DNA from: Haliscomenobacter sp.
Lineage (GTDB): Bacteria; Bacteroidota; Bacteroidia; Chitinophagales; Saprospiraceae
NCBI GenBank assembly: GCA_016713275.1
Contig: JADJPL010000003.1
Location: forward strand, 682,001 to 746,000
Length of the DNA stretch: 64,000 nt
Direction of reading: 5' to 3'
Shown here: piece after piece, positions 54,993-64,000 of the stretch
How positions within the stretch are numbered: position 1 is the first letter of the stretch
How the letters are laid out: every line of letters starts with the position of its first letter
Made by a program: the position numbers and the translations under genes
The notes under the pieces: model-generated
The model's database searches: none
The model's input: the letters and a program-made list of their open reading frames with translations, nothing else
What the model was told of the DNA's origin: nothing

Positions 54993-56959
54993 TTACCGGA
55001 TAATCGTAAAATCCCCGCTAATTCGGATAGGTTCACCTTTCAAACATTTTCCCGTTAGTAAAAAGACATAGACTCCAGCAGGGGCTGGGGTGTTATTTAT
55101 CTTGGCATCCCATTTGGGATGTGGACCGGCGCCCTCAAAAACCAATCCTCCCCATCGATTAAAAATTTTTAGATCCAAAAATTCTGCTTGAGGAGAAAAT
55201 GGTTCGAATTCATCATTCACGCCGTCTTCGTCAGGGGAGATGATATTGGGGATATACACTTTACAGGGTGGCTGGACACAGCTTTCTGCATTTGCTGGCT
55301 GAATAAGAACGGAAATCAAGGAATCACAGCCGTTTATGCCAGGCACCCTAAATTGGAAACTACCTGTTGAAAAAAAGGCCTCCCCTTTAACATGAATCGT
55401 ATCTCCCGGGCAAAGCGCAAACTCCATGAACCCTTTTTCCAATTCAATTATCTTAACCATCGAGGAAACTAAGGTGTCGCATCCCATTTCATTAAAAAGG
55501 GTATCTGTAAAAAGGCCGGCATGGGGAAACACTTGCATGCCGATTCGGAGTTCTTCTCCTTCGCAAAATGAATATTCCCTTTGCACCACTGGCAAAGCAT
55601 AGGGCGAATTGGCCTGACTTAAAGGAATGCGCTTGTAAATAAAACCATTTGCCCCGGGCGTCGCATAAGATGTTACAGGTTTGCCTGTGCATTCACTTAA
55701 CGTTGGGGTATTCGTCATGACTCCAGGCGTGCCTCCACTAACTTCGGCATAACTAATGGCGCCTCGGGAATAAATCACGCCTCCTCCTCCCCGCCTCCAG
55801 TTCCATGACAATCATCCGGATAAGGTTCACTATTGTTCGACCCGCCTATCCCGCCATTGCATTGAATGAAAATGGATGTATCTACCTGTGCGACATCAAG
55901 CACCACCGTTCCTCCCGCTCCGCCTCCTCCAGAGCCGTCATAGGCGCCAAGTAAAGCCGCACCGCCGTTTGCCATAATGGAGGCGCCAGAAGAAGCGGAT
56001 AGGCGTTCGGCAAGAACATAGATAATTCCTCCTCCTGCAGCTCCGGAAGTTCCCCCTTCGTTATTGGCATGTCCTGCTCCGCCTCCCCCGCCAAAGAACA
56101 ACCTTCCTTCGTATGGCAATGCCTTACCACCGAGACCTTGGGTCAAAATATCCTGGTCGTGATAGGTCCCTCCCATCCCTCCTTTTCCGCCATTAGCGCC
56201 ACCCCCTCCGCCTGCATTAATATTATTTCCTCCACCCCCTCCATTTGCAGCGCTTCCTTTTCCCCACAGGAATTGGTTTCTGGATGTGGAAACACCCTCT
56301 CCTTTCATACCTCCTTCTGCACTTTTTGCACCGTAGTAATCCCAAAAACTATTTGGAGGGTAATTGGGATCAGGAATCACTTCTCCACCTCGAAACCCTC
56401 TGGCTGATGCATTTACATTCCCTGTAAGCGTTAGGTGTTTCCCTTCAAATACCAGAATGCCGCCCTTTTTGCCATCCCAGGGCTTACAGGTCAGATCGCA
56501 AATAGAGGCATCGCCAAAATTTGGGACATTGACTATTTGGGGATTCCCCGAAAGGTCATAGGAATGAAGCAGGTTAAACTTCAGCGTGATTTGGTTTCCT
56601 TTAATCGATTGAATGTAATTAAACTCAAACCGCCCCGCGTTTTCCAGACTAGTCACTTCGCCAAAAGCCGGGCCATTGGCTGTGTTTATTACGGCGCCCT
56701 GGGTTTGGAAGATCATAATTTTATCTCCCGGGCTAAACCCAGTAATCGAATCAACTGTCAGGGAACCTCGTCCACAAAAATTAACAATGGCTGCATAATG
56801 GTTAATCAGTCCTGAAATACAAGCCGGGGGAGAGTGCAGGGGAGAAAAAATTGAAGAGGGATGACCCTTTGCCTGTTCTTCGAAGTTCGGCAGATAATTA
56901 TGGGCTGCTGTACAGGACCCCATTGCCATAAGCAGGGGAAAGAAAAAAAGAAATTTCAT
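54993..56959 (-). CDS. Gly-rich secreted protein with gliding-motility-associated (CHU_C, T9SS type B) C-terminus (one frameshift)
   Basis: The signal peptide has a lipobox-like MKFLFFFPLLMAMGSC. The central ~250 residues are rich in Gly clusters (GGGGGNNINAGGGGG, GGGGGAGHANN). The C-terminal ~90 residues form the gliding-motility-associated domain: IPNIISPDEDGVNDEFEPF, LKIFNRWGGLVFEG and PAGVYVFLLTGKCL, which directs type IX secretion. The frame breaks in a G-run near 55785-55800; adding a G gives one protein of ~655 residues. It is likely an adhesin at the cell surface. Confidence 0.85.
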
Positions 56960-57018
56960 GGGGATAATTTTGCTTTCTTGTACTTGCATTAAATAAACCC
57001 TCGTGGGCTACATCTCAC

Positions 57019-58535
57019 CTAATGAACGTTTCTATCCTTATGGAATGGACCTGGGATGGCGGTTTTTTTTAAAAAATTTGTCAGAATAAAATGGATGTCC
57101 TCTGATATCCGAAAATAGACAATTGGTCCGGCGAAGGTGATCACAAGGACGGCCCCTTTAATTAAGATATTCAAAATGGGGCTTCCTGTTTCAGGAAGCC
57201 AATATGCCGCCCCGTAAGATATCCCGGCAAAGGCCAGGACCATTAGCGTGGAGCGGGAAAAAGGTTGCATTTTCAGGACAACTAGGGTGAACATGAAATT
57301 CACCAGATTGTACCCTGTTATGGATAGGGCTGTAGCCATGGCGGCGCCAGTGATTCCAAACTGGGGGATGAGCCAATAATTGAGGGCGATGTTCGATCCC
57401 GCCAGTAGAAGTAACGATACCAGGTTGAAGCGGTAATACCTGGACAGGTCGATGATCAGGTTGTTCATGCCAATGACCATTCCGACGACCTTTGCGATTC
57501 CCAGAAAGAACACTACCTGTTTGCCGGCGATCAACTCATCGTAGCGGGGCGTAATGCGGAACAGATCCTCCACGCAGATCCAGAGGCCCATAAAGACAAA
57601 TAGCCCGGCGATAAGTAAATTTAAGGACGCTTTGCGGTAAATAGACATAATATGTTCCCGGTCTCCTTGCTGGAACGCATTGGCGATCAACGGCGCCGAA
57701 ATGGCGGCTATCGCCAGATAAGGAATCTCAATGGCGTTGGCCATAAATAGCGCTATGTTATAAACCCCATTGCTTTTGACATTGATCATCGAAGCGACCA
57801 TAATGGAGTCGATCCGAAAAGCCAGTAAAGCGCCAACGCTCGTCAGAATGCCGTATAGAGCATAAGAACTCATTTGCTTCAACAGACGGGGGGAATACAT
57901 GGAGGGGCGGATTTTCAAGCGGATTTGCCCGAGACTGCCTGCATACCACAAAAGCCCAAGCAAGCTTACAAAGCCTAAGCCTGCCAAACTCATTTTAAAC
58001 TGCCCAAGAGAGAGAGTCCCCCAGTAACAAAGGAGCAGCAAAACCGGGAGCCCGATTTTTTGTACCAGATTAGAAAAAATATAAGGAATAGCTACCCGTC
58101 CAAAATTGCTGGACCACGATTCGAGTATCCCGGAAAAGACCAGAAAAAAGCCTATTGCCAGAACATATCCCAAATTGTTAATGAAAAGCTCCTGGTCAAA
58201 TTCCATCCACTGAATAAAGGAATAAAACGGAGTCCGAAACAGCCATGCCAGTGCAATGAAAAGGATGAAAAATGCTAACCCCCTCCAAGCAAAAAGCCCA
58301 AAAAGCCATTGTGGCCATGCTGCTCATCCTTGAAGGCAGGAAAAACCTTACGGTCAGGGCGTTGATGCCCAAGGTTGCGAAGGGGAAAAAAAGCGGCGGT
58401 ATTGAGCAGAAACTGGGCCAATCCATAGGTCTCCAAAGCCAAAGGATAGATAAATAAGGTACTCGCGGCGCCAATACCTACTCCGAGAAACTGAATGATG
58501 GATCGTTTAATGCCCTGGCGAATGATGATGCCCAT
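57019..58535 (-). CDS. Polysaccharide flippase, Wzx/MATE-like (three frameshifts in the 5' part)
   Basis: About twelve hydrophobic segments are visible, e.g. NLGYVLAIGFFLVFSGIL, ILTSVGALLAFRIDSIMVAS and ALNYWLIPQFGITGAAMATAL, the typical lipid-linked oligosaccharide flippase pattern. The first helices (QFLGVGIGAASTLFIYPLAL) lie in another frame. The shifts lie at the A7 run 58386-58392, near 58341-58345 and near 58279-58287. The corrected protein starts MGIIIRQGIKRSIIQ and is ~505 residues. It exports undecaprenyl-linked glycan units across the inner membrane. Confidence 0.85.
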
Positions 58536-58686
58536 ACTGCGCTACACTTTTTCGATGTGAAAGTAAGCGATTGTTTCATTTAATTAGGAACTAAAAACGG
58601 ACTCCGCCGCCAATTTTCAACATGGAAAGTATTTTGTAGATTGGTCCCGGAAGCTATGCTGGAAAGGCCTTTTTAATTTACAACGC

Positions 58687-59877
58687 ATGAAAATTGGCGT
58701 AATCGTCGACAACGACCTCAACGACGACGTTCGGGTGAAGCGGGAAATCAAACTCCTCCGTAATGGCGGCTTTGAGATGGGCGTCCTGTGCTTTGCCTTT
58801 GATGGAAAAACCTACCCGGATGCCGTGCCTGCGCGGGTACAACGCATCCCTTTTTCCCGCAAACTGCAAGGCTGGTTATTTGGGCTGATCAACACCTTTC
58901 CGCTCTATGAATGGATTTGGGCCCGGCACATCCGAACATTTATTCTGTCTTTTCAGCCGGACACGCTCCACGTGCACGACCTGTACATGTCCCGGGCCGC
59001 TTTTCTCGCTGTCCGCTCGTTGAATAAGCAGATCCCTATCGTGCTCGACCTCCACGAACACTTTCCGGAAGCGATCAAAACCTTCGACTGGAACCGGGGG
59101 TTCTGGCGCAAACTGCTCACCCGGCCGGATCGATGGGCCGCAAAGGAAGGGCGGTATCTGAAGTACGCTTCCCGGATTATCGCATTGAGCGGGTCGTTTC
59201 GCGAAGACCTTCTCGCCCGGCATCGCTTTCTCGATCCCGGAAAGGTGTTTGTTGTGCCCAATGTCCCCGACCTGGAGACCATGGAAAGTTATCCGGTTCG
59301 GGATCTGTCTTCCGTGGGGTCTTCGCTACAAAACCCGGTCTTTTTTTATTTTGGAGTCATTGCGGCGCGGCGCGGCATTTTCAGGATCTTTGAGGTGTTT
59401 AAGCAATACCTTGAAAGAGGCTACCAAGGCAGCTTGCTTCTAATCGGACCCGTGGACAAATCCGACCGGGCCCGGTTCCAGGAATTCCTGGACGACCCGA
59501 TGATCCAACCCCGGCTGGCTTATGTTCCCTGGATCGATCTATCCGAACTTCCTTCCTATATGGCTTTGGCAGACGTTTGTTTGGCGCCTTTCTCCAAAGA
59601 TCCTCAGCACGAATCGGGCATCGCCAATAAAATATATCAATATATGTATGGGGGAAAAGCGCTGTTGGTTTCGGATTGCAAACCGCAGGAAGAACTGGTG
59701 AACGCCTACGCCTGTGGATTGTCTTTTGCCAACGACGCAGAATTCCTGAACGGCATGATCTGGATGGCCGAACACGATGAAGCGCGAAAGGCAATGGGCG
59801 AAAAAGGCTTTAAAGCGGTCAAAGAAACCCTGAACGCCGAAAATATCCAGAAAGACCTGGAGGCGGCTTTTCTATGA
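58687..59877 (+). CDS. GT4 family glycosyltransferase
   Basis: The 396-residue frame is intact. The N-terminal domain has MKIGVIVDNDLNDDVRVKRE and TLHVHDLYMSRAAF, then VLDLHEHFPEAIK. The C-terminal donor-binding domain has FFYFGVIAARRGIFRIFEVF and ESGIANKIYQYMYGGKALLV, where Glu-x7-like spacing fits GT4 retaining transferases. It lies 3 bp short of the convergent gmhA. The donor and acceptor sugars cannot be deduced. Confidence 0.9.
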   Translation: MKIGVIVDNDLNDDVRVKREIKLLRNGGFEMGVLCFAFDGKTYPDAVPARVQRIPFSRKLQGWLFGLINTFPLYEWIWARHIRTFILSFQPDTLHVHDLYMSRAAFLAVRSLNKQIPIVLDLHEHFPEAIKTFDWNRGFWRKLLTRPDRWAAKEGRYLKYASRIIALSGSFREDLLARHRFLDPGKVFVVPNVPDLETMESYPVRDLSSVGSSLQNPVFFYFGVIAARRGIFRIFEVFKQYLERGYQGSLLLIGPVDKSDRARFQEFLDDPMIQPRLAYVPWIDLSELPSYMALADVCLAPFSKDPQHESGIANKIYQYMYGGKALLVSDCKPQEELVNAYACGLSFANDAEFLNGMIWMAEHDEARKAMGEKGFKAVKETLNAENIQKDLEAAFL

Positions 59878-59879
59878 TC

Positions 59880-60458
59880 CTACCCCCCAAACACCCCTTC
59901 CTCTATCAACTCGCACAAAATATGCCCCATGAGGATATGCGATTCCTGAATACGGGGCGTGATAGCGGAAGGCACGTTGAGCAGGTAGTCGCAGGCTTCC
60001 CGCATCTTTCCTCCGCTTTCTCCGGTCATGCCGACCACAAGCATGCCCTGGGCTTTGGCGGCCTCTACCGCCCGGAGAATGTTGCCCGAGTTGCCGGAGG
60101 TGGAAATCGCAAAGAGCACGTCTCCCGGCCGGCCCGCCGCGCGCACCATGCGCGCGTACACTTCGTCGTAGGAGTAGTCGTTGGCCACCGCCGTTAGAAA
60201 GGACGTGTTCACGTGAAGCGCTTCGGCAAACAACGGCGCCCGGTCTTTGTAGAACCGCCCTGAAAGCTCCGCCGAAAGGTGCTGCGCATCGGCCGCACTC
60301 CCGCCATTGCCACAGAAAAGCAGCTTGCCATCCGCTTTAAAACAGGCGATGCACGCCTCTGCCACCTCCTGCAACCTGCCTACCAGGGCCTCGTCTTCAA
60401 GCAACCGTTGTTTGACCGCGATGCTGTCCGATATAATGGTTTCAATTCGAGTTTTCAT
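59880..60458 (-). CDS. gmhA: Sedoheptulose-7-phosphate isomerase
   Basis: GmhA starts ADP-heptose synthesis by making D-glycero-D-manno-heptose 7-phosphate. It is a SIS-domain protein with FCGNGGSAADAQHLSAELSG, LFAISTSGNSGNILRAVEAA, VVGMTGESGGKM and the C-terminal IQESHILMGHILCELIE, all canonical for GmhA. The length of 192 residues is normal. It is in a surface glycan region, consistent with a heptose-containing polysaccharide or lipopolysaccharide core. Confidence 0.93.
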   Translation of the reverse strand: MKTRIETIISDSIAVKQRLLEDEALVGRLQEVAEACIACFKADGKLLFCGNGGSAADAQHLSAELSGRFYKDRAPLFAEALHVNTSFLTAVANDYSYDEVYARMVRAAGRPGDVLFAISTSGNSGNILRAVEAAKAQGMLVVGMTGESGGKMREACDYLLNVPSAITPRIQESHILMGHILCELIEEGVFGG

Positions 60459-60472
60459 ATAATTTTAAATAA

Positions 60473-60659
60473 TGATCTCTTCGCCAGGTTCCAGTCTGAA
60501 GACCGCCAGACAGGGATCGAGGCAAGCATTGAGCTACTGCGCAGCTTTGAGGCAGAGCCTCACCGAGGTAGTGGGCACGAGGCAAAAGCCTCGAATTACG
60601 ATCAGTTATTTGCTCCCTGCTCCCTGCTCCCTAACCACCAACCACCAACCACCAACCAC
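60473..60659. repeat. Intergenic small palindromes and CCAACCA repeat
   Basis: GAGGCAGAGCCTC (60549-60561) and CGAGGCAAAAGCCTCG (60579-60594) are perfect hairpins in a style like the 35.9-kb array. Four to five ACCAACC units (60632-60658) are the inverse of the GTGGTTG repeat. No ORF is credible here. Confidence 0.75.
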
Positions 60660-61673
60660 TTACTTATAATAATCCCTCGTAAACCCTTTCGCCACTTGCT
60701 GGCCTTTTATTTTCTGCCAAATACCGCTCCACGCGCCCATGCCGTAGGCGAAGACCTGTAAAAACAGGGTGACGATAGAGAGCAGGGAAACGCGCAGGCT
60801 CCTATACCGCTCGAAGGATTGCGCGAACGCGAGCGCGGCTACCCCGGCCATGCCGGCCAGCATCAGCATCAACAGCAGTTTTCCCAGGGGAAAGAAAACG
60901 GCCAGCAAGACCACCAGGGCGGCGCCGGCCACCAGTGCGGCGGGCGCCAGATGGATGGGCTTGAGCAAATCCGGGTACTTCGCGCCCAGGTTGATGCGGG
61001 CTACGCCCCAGTTGAAGATCTGCTTGTAAAACCGGCGCAGGTTGGTCCGCCGCTTGTGGTAGACGAACGCGTCCGGGATAAGGGCAACCTTGAACCCCGC
61101 CTCGTAGATCCGGGCCGACAGGTCCATGTCCTGGCCGTGGCGCAGCTGGTTCATGCCTCCGATTTGCTCGAATACCTTGCGGTGGATGCCCATGTTAAAG
61201 CTGCGCGGGTAGAATTTGGTGACGCTCTTTTTCGACCCCCGCGTGCCGCCTGTGCCCAGGAACGAGGTCATGGAATAGTTGATCGCCTTCAGCAGCGGCG
61301 GAAAGCTGGGATGGCAATCGTCGGGACCGCCGAACGCATCGACTGGCTGGGCTTCGAGAAAACGGTCTACTTTGGTTAGGTAATCAGAAGGGATGATGCA
61401 ATCCGAGTCGATAAAAAGGAAATAATCGCCCCGCGCCTGGCGCATGCCGTGGTTGCGGGCTTCGCCCGGGCCTTTGTTCTCCTGGAAAAGATACTGAAAC
61501 GGAAAATCGAAGGACTGAGCCCGGAGGTATTCGCCCGTGCCATCCCGGGAACCGTCGTCAGAAATTACCAACTCAAATCCGTCTTTCGGAAAATCAAATG
61601 CCCGAACCGAAGCAATCAGCTCTTTGAGTTCTTCCAGGCGGTTAAAGGTCGCTATGATGATCGAGTACTTCAT
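60660..61673 (-). CDS. GT2 family glycosyltransferase
   Basis: The A-type fold opens MKYSIIIATFNRLEELKELI, with ISDDGSRDGTGEYL and ENKGPGEARNHGMRQARGDY. The DxD-type motif is FLFIDSDCI, followed by the MGIHRKVFEQIGGMNQLRHG acceptor region. Two or three C-terminal membrane helices (~residues 245-290) anchor it at the inner membrane. The length is 337 residues from the Met at 61673, which overlaps the stop of asnB copy 2 (ATGA), so the two are translationally coupled. Confidence 0.92.
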   Translation of the reverse strand: MKYSIIIATFNRLEELKELIASVRAFDFPKDGFELVISDDGSRDGTGEYLRAQSFDFPFQYLFQENKGPGEARNHGMRQARGDYFLFIDSDCIIPSDYLTKVDRFLEAQPVDAFGGPDDCHPSFPPLLKAINYSMTSFLGTGGTRGSKKSVTKFYPRSFNMGIHRKVFEQIGGMNQLRHGQDMDLSARIYEAGFKVALIPDAFVYHKRRTNLRRFYKQIFNWGVARINLGAKYPDLLKPIHLAPAALVAGAALVVLLAVFFPLGKLLLMLMLAGMAGVAALAFAQSFERYRSLRVSLLSIVTLFLQVFAYGMGAWSGIWQKIKGQQVAKGFTRDYYK

Positions 61674-63494
61674 GAAGCGCTTGGTTTGGTTCGCCAATAA
61701 TTGAGCAGGGCAAGGCGCCAGATCAGCTTGGCCTGGGAGTTATCGCCTTGTTTGTACCGCTCGATGATCTGGTTGGCTTTGCGGGTGTCGAACCCTTCGA
61801 TGGGCTCGAAGGGGAGATCCAGCAGAAACCGGAGCGGCCCCCGGAGCCACTGCACTTCTCCAGGGGATACAAACCCCTTTTTGTCTTTTCTGGCATAAAT
61901 GGCTTCGGCAACTCCTCCCGGAGCGATTCCCGGAGAATATGTTTGGTAATCCCCCGATGGGCCTTGTAATCCGTGGGCAGGGAAAAGGCTAGTTCAACGA
62001 GCCGGTGATCCAGAAACGGTACCCGGGATTCGATGGAAAAGGCCATCGAGTTCCGGTCTTCGTAATGCAGCAAGGAAGGTAATTCCGTATGAAAAAGCAA
62101 GTGGTACAAGAAGTTATCCACTTTGTCCCGCCCATCTCGGGCGAGAGCGAACGGCGCCTGACGGTCCAGGGGCATAAAGGGCAGCAAATGGTGGTACTCG
62201 AGTTCGGCCAATGCCTGTTCGTCCATGATCCAGGAGGCAGCGCCTTTCCCAAACCGCTTTGCCGCTTCGGACAGGGAGTATCCTTCCCGCCGGACGTGGT
62301 CCTTCCAGATGGAAAACGCGCCCAACCCCGGCAACGCCTGGCCAATCAGCCGGTAGAACGACCGGAGGTAACCGATCAGGTATTCGTCCGACCCCTGTCC
62401 GTCGAGCATTACCTTCATGCCGTGCTGCCGCGCAAGCTGCATGACAAAATACTGGGAGAAAGGGGATGACCCCGCAGGTGGAAAATCCTGAGCCCACAAA
62501 AAATGCTCAAAGCGGGCGGCTATGTCTTCTTCCCGGGGCTGGTATTCGTGGGCGATGAGGTTGGGGTATTTGGCCCCGACCTGTCGGGAGAACGACCGTT
62601 CGTCCATCCCGCGCTGCCCGTCGTAATAGATCGTAAAGGTATGGAAAGCGAGCTCCGGATGCGTAGCGCCCACTACCGATACGATGGAGGAACTGTCGAT
62701 TCCCCCGCTCAGACAACTGCCTACTTCTACGTCGCTGCGCAGGTGGAGCCGGATGCTGTCGTAAAACCGCTCGCGGAATAATTCCCGGGCTTCCGGGAAG
62801 GAAAGCCCGGTTTGCCGCCCGGCGGGGATATCCCAATACGGGCGATCTCCAGATGGCCGTCTTGCCAGACCAGGTTATGGGCGGCGGGAAGCTGGTACAC
62901 GTCTGAAAAAAAGGTTTCCTCCCGGTACGACATCCATCCCAGTTGCAGGTAGCGCGCTACTTGCGAGGGGTTCAACGCAGACGAAAACAACGGGCAAGGT
63001 TGCAACGCTTTGGCCTCCGAAGCGAAGTACAGGCGCGCGCCCTGCCGGATGTAGTAAAAGGGCTTGATCCCGAAACGGTCGCGCGAACAGAAGAGTTTTT
63101 GTCTGGGTTCATCCCACAGCGCAAAGGCCCACATCCCGACAAACTTTTCTACGCAGGCTTCTCCCCATTCCAGATATGCCGCCAGGACAACCTCCGTGTC
63201 CGAACTGGTTTCAAACCGACGGCCCAGGGCACGAAGTTCTTCCCGGATCTCAACATAATTATACACTTCCCCGTTAAAGATCAGGCTGTAGCCGTCCCGC
63301 TCCATGGGTTGGTTGGCCTCCTCGCTCAGGTCGATGATACTCAGCCGGTTGTGCCCAAGCGTCAGCGCCCCGTAGGTACGCGTATCCCGCGCATCCGGCC
63401 CCCGGTGTGCGATCGCCTCCAGCATGTTGCCGATGACCTGCTGACGGCGTCCTTCTTCCAAACTGGCATCAAAAAATCCGGCTATTCCGCACAT
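61670..63494 (-). CDS. asnB: Glutamine-hydrolysing asparagine synthase, copy 2 (two frameshifts)
   Basis: Cys2 is present in MCGIAGFFDAS, with IAHRGPDARDTR and NGEVYNYVEIREEL in the glutaminase domain. The synthase domain has SGGIDSSSIVSVVG and MLDGQGSDEYLIGYLRSF. The frame shifts near 62820-62835 and 61858-61880; correction gives ~608 residues ending in RLALLNYWRTKPSAS-like sequence. It is a diverged paralogue of the copy at 51808 and is coupled to the GT2 gene, so it probably acts in glycan or aminosugar amidation rather than free asparagine synthesis (inference). Confidence 0.9.
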
Positions 63495-63522
63495 TGGGTT
63501 GTTTTTGAGGGATTAGAGCGCA

Positions 63523-63668
63523 GGGCCTGTCTCAAAAGACCGTCTTCGCCCTGGGGCTAGAAAATATTTCCTTTTCAATTCTAATAAAATTGCTCTGCAA
63601 TTTTTATTAGATTGAAAAAAGAAAATAAATTTCATGCCGGTGGAAAGATTGGTCTTTGAGACAGCCCC
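63523..63668. mobile_element. MITE-like palindromic element, copy D (inverted)
   Basis: GGGCCTGTCTCAAAAGACC and GGTCTTTGAGACAGCCCC bound 146 bp whose interior is the reverse complement of copy C (AATTCTAATAAAATTGC, CATGCCGGTGG near the right end). It lies between asnB copy 2 and the truncated gene at the window edge. Confidence 0.8.
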
Positions 63669-63687
63669 TGCTCCCTAACCCCTGCTC

Positions 63688-64000
63688 CTAATAAAATCGC
63701 TCCATCGAAAAATCCTTCCCATCAAACGTTGGGTCGAGAAACATCTTTTCCCAGATAGCCAGTCCTACCGCGACCCAGAGGAAATTGTAGTGCCAGCGCA
63801 TGCGGGGATGGGGCGGATGGTTCATGATCCGGCGCAAATAGGCGTAGTTGAAAATCCCCTGGCGGTCGACAAATTCCGGGGTAAGGAGGCGTTCGGCCAC
63901 CGTTTTCAGGTCTTTCTTAAATTGTTGATAGGGTTCACCGTGAATCCCCATTTCTTTTTGGATATAATCCGGGGCGGCAAGTAAGGCGCCATCGCCTTCC
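63688..64000 (-). CDS. C-terminal fragment of an asparagine synthase-like protein (runs off the window)
   Basis: Only the last ~103 residues are visible, ending FDGKDFSMERFY. The segment RLLTPEFVDRQGIFNYAYLR followed by WHYNFLWVAVGLAIWEKMFL has the look of the C-terminal helices of AsnB-family synthases. If so, it is a third asparagine-synthase-type gene in the island. The visible 3' part is intact; the N-terminus lies beyond 64000. Confidence 0.55.
   Translation of the reverse strand, partial: EGDGALLAAPDYIQKEMGIHGEPYQQFKKDLKTVAERLLTPEFVDRQGIFNYAYLRRIMNHPPHPRMRWHYNFLWVAVGLAIWEKMFLDPTFDGKDFSMERFY

Noticed and set aside
63523..63668. Rho-independent terminator after asnB copy 2
   Set aside because: The hairpin matches the MITE family in ends and interior; its position upstream of a leftward start does not fit a dedicated terminator.

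Overview
The window looks like a chromosomal segment of a Bacteroidota bacterium, most likely a Saprospiraceae/Lewinella-type organism. The evidence is a gliding-motility-associated (type IX secretion) C-terminal domain, DUF5777, DUF3857, LYS1-like and CsgG-like genes, a Bacteroidota-style tmRNA tag ending in YALAA, and many lipoproteins. Shine-Dalgarno sites are scarce and intergenic regions are full of tandem repeats. The taxonomic call is inference; no rRNA gene is present.

Layout. 1-5.0 kb: purC, a LYS1-like dehydrogenase, and a CsgG-like protein followed by a predicted outer-membrane barrel. 5.1-5.5 kb: tmRNA (ssrA) and a strong terminator. 5.6-16.6 kb: an aerobic carbon monoxide dehydrogenase and molybdenum cofactor island. 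xdhC and moeA run rightward. A convergent operon reads, from right to left, Cys-rich membrane protein, coxM, coxS, coxL, coxG, coxD, a 61-residue ORF, coxE, xdhC-YHS and mocA. CoxL carries AYRCSFR, the form I (true CO dehydrogenase) active-site signature.

16.9-31.5 kb: small secreted proteins, an HTTM membrane protein module, GHL10, GH18 and GH95 glycosidases, a cytochrome-like/DUF5777/OB-fold group, a class III adenylate cyclase with TPRs, a glucosaminidase and a BaeRF-type protein. 31.8-51.7 kb: a GH5-like enzyme, a membrane protein, free-methionine-sulfoxide reductase, a SET protein, a BNR propeller, a PGM1-like ATP-grasp ligase, queE, a methyltransferase, two DUF3857 proteins, a Smr protein, a patatin and a GmhB-like phosphatase. 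These genes are separated by 7-, 8- and 9-bp tandem repeats and palindrome arrays. 51.8-64 kb: a cell-surface polysaccharide island with two complete asnB genes and a third asnB-like 3' end, three glycosyltransferases, a flippase, gmhA and a type IX-secreted glycine-rich protein.

Two features recur throughout. A MITE-like family with GGGGCTGTCTCAAAAG termini is present in four copies. About thirty single-base frameshifts interrupt genes that are otherwise well conserved. Most lie in homopolymers and both insertions and deletions occur, so sequencing error is more likely than wholesale gene decay. Frameshifted genes are given here as single loci with the suspected shift position.
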